Shown here: in pieces, positions 1 through 5,386 of the stretch | Layout of the letters: every line of letters begins with the position of its first letter | Position numbering within the stretch: the first letter of the stretch is position 1 | Program-made: the position numbers and the translations under genes | Notes under the pieces: model-generated | Databases searched by the model: none | Told to the model about the DNA's origin: nothing | Seen by the model: only the letters and a program-made list of their open reading frames with translations | Source: an uncultured Pseudomonadales bacterium | GTDB taxonomy: Bacteria; Pseudomonadota; Gammaproteobacteria; Pseudomonadales; Porticoccaceae | Length of the DNA: 5,386 nt | Direction of reading: 5' to 3' | Assembly: GCA_937998635.1 (NCBI GenBank) | Contig: CALLDA010000228.1 | Location: 1-5,386 of the forward strand

Positions 1-14
1 TAGGTATGAATCAT
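1..14 (-). CDS. Possible start of the next biotin-operon gene, cut by the window edge
   Basis: On the minus strand an ATG at 12-14 opens a frame reading Met-Ile-His-Thr and then leaves the window, 14 bp after the bioF stop codon. A tightly packed following gene would fit a biotin operon, where bioH, bioC or bioD often follow bioF. I see no convincing Shine-Dalgarno sequence, and four residues cannot identify a product. An alternative ATG at 22-24 runs into TGA after three codons and is excluded. The call rests on position only. Confidence 0.25.
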
Positions 15-28
15 AGATACATCGCTAA

Positions 29-1216
29 CTAGCGGCATTCGCGCACGGCAGTGGCGAGGGTATCGAGCAGACGGTCAATATCGCTTTCGTCGTGCTCGGC
101 ATTTAGGGCGATACGCAACCTCGCACTGCCCCGGGGCACCGTGGGTGGTCGAATGGCCCCGACCCAGAAACTCTTGTCGAGCAGATACTCGCTGATGCCC
201 ATGACTTTTTCGTCATCGCGGATTAACACTGGCTGGATCGGGGTGACGGATTCGAGCACAGGGATATCAAGCTGGCGGGCACCGGCCTGAAAGTGCGCTA
301 TCAAATGATGCAGTTTTTGCCGACGCCAGCTTTCGCTATCGACCAGGGTCAGCGCGACACGAGTCGCCGCCGCTACTGCAGGGGGCAGCGCCGTGGTGTA
401 GATATAGGTGCGACCGAATTGTATAAGTGTTTCGATAAGCGCATCACTACCCGCAACAAAGGCGCCGAAAGTACCGAAGGCTTTACCCAGGGTACCGATC
501 AACACCGGTACCTGCTCGACGCTCATATCGAAATGTTCTGCAATACCGCGACCGTTTGCGCCGAGGACTCCAAAACCGTGGGCGTCATCGACCATTAGCC
601 ATGCGTCATGACGATCGGCAATATCAGCCAGCGCGGGACGGTCGGCAAGATCACCATCCATGCTAAATACACCGTCGGTAACCAGTAATTTGCGCTTGGT
701 GCTGGTGCTGGTGCTGGTGCTGGTGCTGAGTATTTGATCCGCCGTAGGTAAGTCCTGGTGGGGGTAACGCTGAAATTCAGCGCGACTTAAAAAGCCGCCG
801 TCGAGTAATGAGGCATGGTTAAGTTGGTCCTGCACAATCAGATCACCGCTATCGCTCAAGGCGCGAATGGTGCCGACATTGGCCATATAGCCTGTTGAAA
901 ACAGCAGTGCGCGAGGACGACCGGTAAATTCGGCCAGCTCTTGTTCGAGGGCCTGATGAATCGCCGAATGACCACTGACCAGGTGTGAAGCGCCGCTGCC
1001 AACGCCGTATTTATTTGTAGCGTCTTGAAACGCGGCGATTAACACGGGGTGGTTGGCTAAGCCCAGGTAGTCGTTACTGCTAAAGCCGATACAAGCCTGA
1101 CCGTCGACCTGTACCTGGGCACCCTGGGCGGACTGCAAGATTTTTCGCTGGCGATACAGGCTGTTTTCGCGCCGAGTATCCAGGGCAAACTGCAACTCGC
1201 GATCAGGAGAAACCAT
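29..1216 (-). CDS. bioF: 8-amino-7-oxononanoate synthase (KAPA synthase) BioF
   Basis: This is a cytoplasmic PLP-dependent enzyme of the alpha-oxoamine synthase family. It condenses pimeloyl-[ACP] (or pimeloyl-CoA) with L-alanine to give 7-keto-8-aminopelargonate, the first step of biotin ring assembly. The sequence shows the fold-type I landmarks: SSNDYLGLA (46-54), GSGASHLVSGH (73-83), NHAS with the cofactor-stacking His134, GVFSMDGD (182-189), VDDAHGFGVLG (209-219) with Asp210 and His213, and GTLGKAFG (241-248), where Lys245 should be the Schiff-base lysine. It has 395 residues, against 384 in E. coli; most of the excess is an alternating Ser-Thr run at 164-173. The ATG is supported by an AGGA at 1226-1229, nine bases upstream. 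bioB lies 49 bp upstream on the same strand, so the two are probably one operon driven from the bioB promoter. Family assignment is secure. Confidence 0.97.
   Translation of the reverse strand: MVSPDRELQFALDTRRENSLYRQRKILQSAQGAQVQVDGQACIGFSSNDYLGLANHPVLIAAFQDATNKYGVGSGASHLVSGHSAIHQALEQELAEFTGRPRALLFSTGYMANVGTIRALSDSGDLIVQDQLNHASLLDGGFLSRAEFQRYPHQDLPTADQILSTSTSTSTSTKRKLLVTDGVFSMDGDLADRPALADIADRHDAWLMVDDAHGFGVLGANGRGIAEHFDMSVEQVPVLIGTLGKAFGTFGAFVAGSDALIETLIQFGRTYIYTTALPPAVAAATRVALTLVDSESWRRQKLHHLIAHFQAGARQLDIPVLESVTPIQPVLIRDDEKVMGISEYLLDKSFWVGAIRPPTVPRGSARLRIALNAEHDESDIDRLLDTLATAVRECR
698..727. repeat. Five exact tandem copies of GGTGCT (AGCACC in the coding sense) inside bioF
   Basis: Five perfect 6-bp units occupy 30 bp. 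Read on the minus strand each unit is AGC ACC, so the tract encodes (Ser-Thr)x5 at BioF residues 164-173. The unit length is a multiple of three, so gain or loss of copies would change the length of the protein without breaking its frame. The tract falls just before the conserved KLLVTDGVFSMDGD segment, where E. coli BioF has a short variable loop. The perfect identity of the copies suggests recent expansion by replication slippage. Confidence 0.95.
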
Positions 1217-1225
1217 CTTTTCGCT

Positions 1226-1229
1226 TCCT
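1226..1229 (-). promoter_or_regulatory. Shine-Dalgarno sequence of bioF
   Basis: AGGA on the minus strand, nine bases before the bioF ATG, fixes that start. It sits in the 49-bp bioB-bioF gap, which holds no visible promoter or terminator and so supports co-transcription. Confidence 0.7.
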
Positions 1230-1265
1230 GGAGGACTGCTTAAGCGCGGCTAGTCGGATAAGACC

Positions 1266-2303
1266 TTAACCGGCAGCATTATAAAAATACTTATCGCTCG
1301 CAGCTTTGTTAACGACCGCTTGCATCCCCTCTTCGGCTTCGGCGTGAGTATGGTATTGCTCAGGTTTAATACCCAAGCGAGCAAACAGTTGCATATCTTT
1401 ATTGGCGGCTGGATTAGCTGTGGTGAGGAGTTTTTCACCGTAAAAAATTGAGTTAGCGCCAGCATGGAAGGCCAGAGCCTGCATTTGCTCATTCATATCT
1501 TCCCGTCCGGCGGATAAGCGAACGTGTGATTTGGGCATAATAATCCGGGCCACCGCGATGGTGCGGATAAACTCGAAAGGCTCCAGTGCAGCTTCGTTTT
1601 CGAGGGGCGTACCGGTCACCTTGACCAACATATTGATGGGCACCGACTCGGGATGTTCAGGCAGGTTAGCCAATTGCACCAGCAGGCCAATGCGGTCGGC
1701 CATGGTTTCGCCCATGCCGACGATACCACCACAGCAGACTTTCATCCCCGCCGCGCGGACATTACTGAGCGTATCAAGCCGGTCCTGATAAGTGCGCGTG
1801 GTAATCACTTCACCATAATATTCCGGCGAGGTATCCAGATTGTGGTTGTAATAATCCAGCCCGGCACCGGCCAGGCCCTGTGCTTGCTGATCGGTCAACA
1901 TACCCAGGGTCATACAGGTTTCCAGACCCAGAGCTTTTACCTCTTTGACCATATCAAGGACATGGGGCATATCTTTTTCGCTGGGAGAACGCCAGGCGGC
2001 ACCCATACAAAAACGGGTCGCACCACTGTTTTTGGCCGCCTGAGCCTCGCTGATTACACGCTCTATTTGGAGTAGCTTCTCCTTCTCAAGCCCGGTGTTG
2101 TATATACCCGCCTGAGGGCAGTATTTACAATCTTCAGGACAGGCACCGGTCTTGATAGACAGCAGCGTGCTGATCTGTACCTCGTTGGGATCAAAGTGTT
2201 CTCGGTGCACCGATTGCGCCTGAAACAACAGATCATTAAAAGGCTGGGTAAACAGGGCTTGTACTTGCTGGGTTGTCCAGTCGTTGCGAAGTGTGGGGCT
2301 CAT
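1266..2303 (-). CDS. bioB: Biotin synthase BioB (radical SAM)
   Basis: BioB inserts sulfur into dethiobiotin to give biotin, the last step of the pathway. It is a cytoplasmic homodimeric radical S-adenosylmethionine enzyme with two iron-sulfur clusters. The CxxxCxxC motif for the [4Fe-4S] cluster is Cys55, Cys59 and Cys62 in KTGACPEDCKYCPQ. The ligands of the sacrificial [2Fe-2S] cluster are present as Cys99, Cys130, Cys190 and Arg262, all offset by two from E. coli numbering (97, 128, 188, 260). YYNHNLDTSPE (151-161) and VPINMLVKV (221-229) are also typical. The length is 345 residues against 346 in E. coli, and similarity runs end to end, ending in YFYNAAG. The start ATG gives the usual N-terminus; only a short GAG lies nine bases upstream, so the ribosome site is weak. 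It is the first gene of the operon, facing comF. Confidence 0.98.
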   Translation of the reverse strand: MSPTLRNDWTTQQVQALFTQPFNDLLFQAQSVHREHFDPNEVQISTLLSIKTGACPEDCKYCPQAGIYNTGLEKEKLLQIERVISEAQAAKNSGATRFCMGAAWRSPSEKDMPHVLDMVKEVKALGLETCMTLGMLTDQQAQGLAGAGLDYYNHNLDTSPEYYGEVITTRTYQDRLDTLSNVRAAGMKVCCGGIVGMGETMADRIGLLVQLANLPEHPESVPINMLVKVTGTPLENEAALEPFEFIRTIAVARIIMPKSHVRLSAGREDMNEQMQALAFHAGANSIFYGEKLLTTANPAANKDMQLFARLGIKPEQYHTHAEAEEGMQAVVNKAASDKYFYNAAG

Positions 2304-2329
2304 GTCGTTTTTCTCGGAGATCCTTGTGG

Positions 2330-2385
2330 TTGATAAGCAGCGCTTGATAAGTGGTACTTAACAAATAATGGCTGACAAATAATGG
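2330..2385. repeat. Two pairs of 14-bp-period direct repeats in the bioB leader
   Basis: TTGATAAG occurs at 2330-2337 and 2344-2351. ACAAATAATGG occurs at 2361-2371 and 2375-2385. Both pairs have a 14-bp period, and the second pair extends to 12 of 14 identical bases (2358-2371 against 2372-2385). The block lies between the predicted bioB promoter and the bioB start, so it would be transcribed as untranslated leader. No protein-binding motif that I recognise matches either unit. Confidence 0.7.
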
Positions 2386-2420
2386 GTCGTGGGCAGTAGA
2401 TTACAAACAAAACCGCAAGC

Positions 2421-2442
2421 CTCGCCAGGCAGCCCAGGCGAG
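2421..2442 (-). promoter_or_regulatory. Hairpin in the bioB mRNA leader, possibly attenuator-like
   Basis: CTCGCC (2421-2426) pairs with GGCGAG (2437-2442); two further G-C pairs form inside after one A·A mismatch, closing a four-base loop. In the bioB transcript the stem is followed, after an eight-base gap, by a U-rich stretch (2401-2412, TTTTGTTTGTAA in the transcribed sense). An alternative smaller hairpin, GCCT/AGGC at 2419-2430, would compete with it. The gap before the U-rich stretch makes a classic intrinsic terminator doubtful. Confidence 0.4.
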
Positions 2443-2467
2443 AATGGGCTATAAACAAGGCAGAGCA

Positions 2468-2495
2468 ATGATAAAGCTGGGCACAGCGCTGTCAA
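2468..2495 (-). promoter_or_regulatory. Predicted sigma70 promoter of the bioB-bioF operon
   Basis: On the minus strand a perfect -35 hexamer TTGACA (2490-2495) is followed, after a 16-bp spacer, by the -10 hexamer TATCAT (2468-2473), one mismatch from consensus. Transcription should begin near 2461, giving a leader of about 158 nt before bioB. This is the best promoter match in the divergent region. The -35 element lies inside the candidate BirA operator, which is where a repressor would block polymerase. Confidence 0.8.
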
Positions 2496-2521
2496 CCCAA
2501 TTTGCGATAATAGGTTAACCA
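2489..2521. promoter_or_regulatory. Candidate BirA (biotin repressor) operator
   Basis: CTGTCAACC (2489-2497) and GGTTAACCA (2513-2521) form an inverted repeat with a 15-bp spacer. Each half matches the known BirA half-sites (TTGTAAACC and GGTTTACAA) at 7 of 9 positions, and the spacing lies in the 14-16 bp range of known BirA boxes. The left half contains the bioB -35 hexamer, which fits repression when biotin is plentiful. BirA itself is not encoded in the window. The assignment is inferred from motif, spacing and position. Confidence 0.65.
2503..2511 (+). promoter_or_regulatory. Possible extended -10 promoter for comF-cysE
   Basis: TGCGATAAT fits an extended -10 element (TGn followed by GATAAT, one mismatch from TATAAT) on the plus strand. 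There is no good -35 at the expected distance, which extended -10 promoters tolerate. Transcription would start near 2518, 46 bases before the comF ATG. The element lies in the spacer of the candidate BirA operator. An alternative -10 is TATAAC at 2549-2554, which would give an almost leaderless message. Confidence 0.35.
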
Positions 2522-2563
2522 GTTGCTAATACAAGATTTACCACGGCCTATAACCAGAGTCTA

Positions 2564-3364
2564 ATGCAAGGATGCAAAATCACTGACAACGAGCTCTCAC
2601 CGCAAACCACATGGCGTCGATTTTCGACCCGTTTCAGCTACACGCTGCTGCCGGGCCATTGCAAACTATGCAAATCCGATTCAATGCGCAGCCTGGATCT
2701 CTGTGCCCTGTGTGAAAGTGATCTGCCGGACATCGGCCGCCACTGCAATATTTGTAGCGAGCCTTTCTCGAACCCACAGGCTGACGACCCTGATGTCAGC
2801 TCTCTTATTTGTGGTAATTGTTTAAAGGGCAAGACCCTTTTCTCCCACGCGCGTATCCCCTACCTCTATCAAGCACCGATTGACCATTTACTGATCTCCT
2901 TCAAGTTTAAAGGCGACCTGGTCGCAGGCAAGGTGCTCGGCGAACTATTAAGCCAACACACTGAAAAATGCATCAAGCATGGTCTTATCGCTCCCGACAT
3001 GATCATTCCGGTGCCCCTACATTGGCGGCGGCGTTTTGGCCGTGGTTTTAATCAGGCCCACGAACTCGCGATAAGCTTAAGTAAGCGCTTAAATATCCCC
3101 GTCAACGACAAATTAGTGCTGCGCAAAACTTATACTCGCGCACAACATCATCTTAATCGCGAGCAGCGGCTTCATAACCTCCGTAATGCCTTTGCTGTAA
3201 ATAGCTCGGCCCGCATCGAGCAGATTGAGGGTAAATCATTTGCCATCGTTGATGACGTGCTAACCACTGGCAGCACCGCCAATGCAATTGCCAAATTATT
3301 GATTGATAATGGCGCAGTTCGAGTAGTAGTCTGGGCGGTAGCCCGGGCAGCACTGGAAAATTAA
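2564..3364 (+). CDS. comF: ComF/GntX family phosphoribosyltransferase-like protein with double zinc ribbon
   Basis: ComF proteins are needed for natural transformation in several competent bacteria, where they are thought to act in the cytoplasm on incoming single-stranded DNA; the E. coli relative is GntX. No reaction is firmly established. The N-terminal third has four CxxC pairs (Cys33/36, 47/50, 61/64, 83/86), the pattern of a double zinc ribbon. The rest is a type I phosphoribosyltransferase-like domain: HWRRRFGRGFNQAHELA (153-169), the TRAQ segment (191-194) and the PRPP-binding loop VDDVLTTGST (229-238), with both acidic residues kept. The length is 266 residues, slightly long because about 30 residues precede the LPGHCKLC start of the ribbon. 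The ATG has only a weak ribosome site (AGAG), but no other in-frame start precedes the zinc motif. It diverges from bioB, and cysE follows after 24 bp. The family is certain; a competence role here is inference. Confidence 0.9.
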   Translation: MQGCKITDNELSPQTTWRRFSTRFSYTLLPGHCKLCKSDSMRSLDLCALCESDLPDIGRHCNICSEPFSNPQADDPDVSSLICGNCLKGKTLFSHARIPYLYQAPIDHLLISFKFKGDLVAGKVLGELLSQHTEKCIKHGLIAPDMIIPVPLHWRRRFGRGFNQAHELAISLSKRLNIPVNDKLVLRKTYTRAQHHLNREQRLHNLRNAFAVNSSARIEQIEGKSFAIVDDVLTTGSTANAIAKLLIDNGAVRVVVWAVARAALEN

Positions 3365-3388
3365 CCACGCGAAGACGATAATCCGCCC

Positions 3389-4198
3389 ATGAATACTTTA
3401 AGCAATCCGTGCAACGAAACTCTGTGGCAAACGCTGATAGAGGAAATCACTATTACGGTGGGTGATGAGCCTTTGCTGGCTGGCTTTCTGCACGCCACTA
3501 TTCTTAATCATCAGGATATTGGCTCGGCGCTGAGCTTCCATCTCGCTAATAAATTGCATAGCGATATCACCCCGGCACTCTTCCTAAGAGAAATATTTGA
3601 TAACGCCTTTACCGATGACCCCAGCATCATCGATAGTGTGCGCTGCGATATTATTGCCAACTTTGAACGGGATTCGGCCTGCCACAATTTCTCAACACCT
3701 TTTCTGTACTATAAAGGTTTCCATGCTCTGGCAGCTTTCCGGGTAGCTCACTGGTTATGGCAACATCAGCGTCAATCTCTGGCTCTGGTTCTGCAAAACC
3801 GCATATCTGTGGTGTTTGGCGTCGATATCAACCCTGCTGCGACCATTGGTAAGGGCATCATGTTTGATCATGCGACGGCTCTGGTGATTGGCGAAACGGC
3901 TGTGGTGGAAGACTGCGTATCTATTATGCAGTCAGTGACTCTGGGCGGCACCGGCAAAGAAACCGGCGATCGCCATCCGAAAGTGCGACGTGGTGTATTG
4001 ATCGGCCCCGGAGCAACCATCCTCGGCAATATCGAAATTGGCGAAGGCTCAAAAATTGCTGCGGCTAGCGTGGTATTGAAGGATGTACCAGCCCACTCCA
4101 TCGTCGCCGGGGTTCCAGGTAAAGTGGTCGGCACAACCAGTAACGATGACCCGGCAGAAAAAATGGATCATGGTCTGGAAGGCTGTCGCAGCGACTAA
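3389..4198 (+). CDS. cysE: Serine O-acetyltransferase CysE
   Basis: CysE transfers acetyl from acetyl-CoA to L-serine to form O-acetylserine, the committed step of cysteine synthesis in the cytoplasm. The N-terminal half is the helical SATase domain, including STPFLYYKGFHALAAFR (102-118). From about 146 on it is a left-handed beta-helix of hexapeptide repeats. Residues equivalent to the E. coli catalytic and substrate-binding set are present: Asp95, Asp146, His161 (in MFDHAT) and His196 (in GDRHPK). Met259 aligns with E. coli Met256, known for cysteine feedback inhibition. The length is 269 residues against 273 in E. coli. The tail ends GCRSD and lacks the terminal isoleucine that docks into CysK. 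It lies 24 bp after comF, so it is probably co-transcribed. The gap to the convergent epmA is 32 bp, with no clear terminator. Confidence 0.96.
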   Translation: MNTLSNPCNETLWQTLIEEITITVGDEPLLAGFLHATILNHQDIGSALSFHLANKLHSDITPALFLREIFDNAFTDDPSIIDSVRCDIIANFERDSACHNFSTPFLYYKGFHALAAFRVAHWLWQHQRQSLALVLQNRISVVFGVDINPAATIGKGIMFDHATALVIGETAVVEDCVSIMQSVTLGGTGKETGDRHPKVRRGVLIGPGATILGNIEIGEGSKIAAASVVLKDVPAHSIVAGVPGKVVGTTSNDDPAEKMDHGLEGCRSD

Positions 4199-4230
4199 GT
4201 CCTGTCTTTATAATTTCAGGTGCAACAACT

Positions 4231-5189
4231 CTAGTCGCGCACAAGGTCCACAAAAGGCAATACCGCACTGATATTGCTTGCGCCAAGTAAGTTCATTAAT
4301 AAACGATCAAAGCCTATTGCCACCCCCGCACAGGGCGGCAAGCCGGCGCTCATTGCCGCCAGTAAGTGCTCATCCGGTTCAACTTCCCCTTTCCCGATGC
4401 GACGTCGCTGCGAATTATCGGCGGCAAAGCGATCTCGGAGTTCCACGGCGTCGGTGAGCTCATAGTAGCCATTGCCCAGCTCGGTGCCATCCAAAAACAC
4501 TTCAAAGCGGCGGGCGCAGTGAATACCATCGCTATTGACAAAGGTTTTGGCCAGCGCCGCCTGACAAGCCGGATAATCGTAGACAAACACCACGCCCGTC
4601 GGCAGCGCCGATTCGATACGCAAACTGAAGATTAAATCGAGACAGGTTGAGCGATCCTCCGTACCAAAATCACGCTGAGCGACTTCGCCTGCCAGAGTTC
4701 GAAGCGCGGCTAAGCCGCAGGTATGAGGATCAATACCAGTTTGGCTTTGGAATAACTCTCGATAAGTTTTTTTAAGGTATCCGCGAGAATGATCAAGGGC
4801 TCCGACTTCGGCGATCAGATCAAACACCTCGTCCATAAGGCGGTGTTCATCCCAGCCTACCCGATACCATTCCAGCATAGTGAACTCTGGATAATGACGC
4901 TCACCCAATTCACCCAGACGAAAGGCTTTACCCAGGCAATAAATCGAGCCTGAGCCAGCCGCCAGAAGCCGTTTCATAAAATATTCGGGTGAACTTTGCA
5001 GATAACCGAGACCCGGTTCTGCCAGGCGTGGACAATCGATATGGACATCGCTAGCACCGGTCAGACCCAGTACCGGCACATCTATTTCAAGCACACTCCG
5101 GGTAAAAAAAAAGCCCGCACCTCAGCCAGTAGAGCCGCGCGTCGTTGCAATGTTGCTCTGGTGGCTGATGGCTGCCAGAGATTATCCAT
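4231..5189 (-). CDS. epmA: EF-P (R)-beta-lysine ligase EpmA (PoxA/GenX), reading frame broken near the N-terminus
   Basis: EpmA, a lysyl-tRNA synthetase paralogue without the anticodon-binding domain, activates (R)-beta-lysine with ATP and joins it to a conserved lysine of elongation factor P, which helps ribosomes pass polyproline stretches. Class II motifs are clear: SPEYFMKRLL, motif 2 FRLGELGERHYPEFTMLEWY, ELTDA, and motif 3 GVAIGFDRLLM. The catalytic part reads openly from 5094 to 4231. The natural N-terminus (MDNLWQPSATRATLQRRAAL onward) begins at ATG 5189 in another frame and joins exactly at a run of nine T (5104-5112). One added T would give a continuous 319-residue protein with RAFFFTRSVLEIDVP aligning to E. 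coli RRFFADRGVLEVETP. Without it, the upstream frame stops at 5082-5084 after 35 residues, and the downstream frame is closed upstream by TGA at 5122-5124. A sequence error, a real mutation or slippage are all possible. efp lies 47 bp upstream. Confidence 0.9.
5104..5112 (-). other. T9 homopolymer at the epmA frame break
   Basis: The coding strand reads CGGGC, nine T, ACCCGG. The homology-supported frames on either side meet here and differ by one base, so ten T would restore the gene. Runs of nine T or A are prone to replication slippage, to polymerase slippage during transcription, and to miscounting by several sequencing methods. Confidence 0.9.
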
Positions 5190-5236
5190 GAATAGCCCCG
5201 CCGGAAGATCGAAACTTTGCCTGGGGTATAGCCAAG

Positions 5237-5386
5237 CTAATCTTTAGCTCGGCTCAGGTATTCGCCAGTGCGCGTATCGACACGAACCACTTCCCCCCGA
5301 TTCAGGAACAACGGTACTTTCACCACTGCGCCGGTACTCAAGGTGGCTGGTTTGGTGCCTCCCTGAGCAGTATCACCTTTTAAACC
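5237..5386 (-). CDS. efp: Elongation factor P, C-terminal 49 residues (cut by window edge)
   Basis: EF-P binds ribosomes stalled at consecutive prolines and promotes peptide-bond formation. The window holds only the end of the gene, with the reading frame open through 5386 and a TAG stop at 5237-5239. The fragment is the C-terminal OB-fold of EF-P: GLKGDTAQGGTKPATLSTGA, then VKVPLFLNRGE, and the terminal VDTRTGEYLSRAKD, all close to the E. coli protein. About 140 residues, including the lysine that EpmA would modify, lie outside the window. epmA follows after 47 bp on the same strand with no visible terminator between them, so the target protein and its modifying ligase are probably transcribed together. 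The gene was found by translating the edge directly; nothing in the fragment looks abnormal. Confidence 0.96.
   Translation of the reverse strand, partial: GLKGDTAQGGTKPATLSTGAVVKVPLFLNRGEVVRVDTRTGEYLSRAKD

Noticed and set aside
698..727. GGTGCT repeats as a CRISPR or other spaced array
   Set aside because: The units are contiguous six-base copies with no spacers and are translated in frame within bioF.
1653..2075. 140-codon open frame on the plus strand
   Set aside because: It is wholly antisense to bioB, has no recognisable domain or ribosome site, and is explained by the codon bias of bioB.
2401..2414. TTACAAACAAAACC as a second BirA box
   Set aside because: It resembles a half-site only loosely and has no partner at the right spacing.
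2483..2492. Perfect palindrome ACAGCGCTGT in the bioB promoter spacer
   Set aside because: Ten bases matching no operator I can name; it may be chance. The longer BirA-like inverted repeat beside it explains the region better.
3868..4134. 88-codon open frame on the minus strand
   Set aside because: It is a shadow of the cysE beta-helix region with low-complexity composition and no homology that I recognise.
4201..4220. CCTG...CAGG inverted repeat as a bidirectional terminator between cysE and epmA
   Set aside because: The stem has only four pairs, the loop is twelve bases, and no T-run follows on either strand. I see no credible terminator in this 32-bp convergent gap.
5092..5094. GTG as the true start of epmA
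   Set aside because: It lies inside the conserved VLEIDVP segment, has no good ribosome site, and would remove about 32 residues that are clearly encoded upstream in the other frame.

Overview
The window comes from a bacterial chromosome, most likely a gammaproteobacterium. All six gene products look gammaproteobacterial. The EpmA/EF-P lysylation pair is typical of that class, and as I recall a bioB-bioF operon facing a comF-type gene also occurs in Pseudomonas and relatives. I cannot name a genus from sequence alone. Gene packing is tight: the largest gap is 260 bp, and I see no tRNA, rRNA, insertion sequence or CRISPR array.

Layout, left to right. (1) Positions 29-2303, minus strand: bioB followed by bioF, separated by 49 bp. 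These are the last two steps of biotin synthesis in reverse order (BioF makes 7-keto-8-aminopelargonate, BioB closes the thiophane ring). The operon probably continues off the left edge, where a possible start codon of a next gene lies at 12-14. (2) Positions 2304-2563: a divergent regulatory region. It holds a strong sigma70-type promoter for bioB, a candidate BirA (biotin repressor) operator on its -35 element, a possible opposing comF promoter inside the operator, and a roughly 158-nt bioB leader with 14-bp direct repeats and a hairpin. (3) Positions 2564-4198, plus strand: a ComF/GntX-family phosphoribosyltransferase-like gene with four CxxC pairs, then cysE (serine acetyltransferase) 24 bp later, probably co-transcribed. 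(4) Positions 4231-5386, minus strand, convergent with cysE: the 3' end of efp (elongation factor P, running off the right edge) followed after 47 bp by epmA, which ligates beta-lysine onto EF-P.

The content is mainly housekeeping metabolism and translation; I found no novel multi-gene system. The points most worth checking are: a one-base frame disruption of epmA at a run of nine T, where either a base is missing from the sequence or slippage is needed; an in-frame hexanucleotide microsatellite that puts ten alternating Ser-Thr residues into BioF; the predicted BirA operator that may also cover the comF promoter; and a CysE C-terminus that lacks the terminal isoleucine used for docking to CysK.
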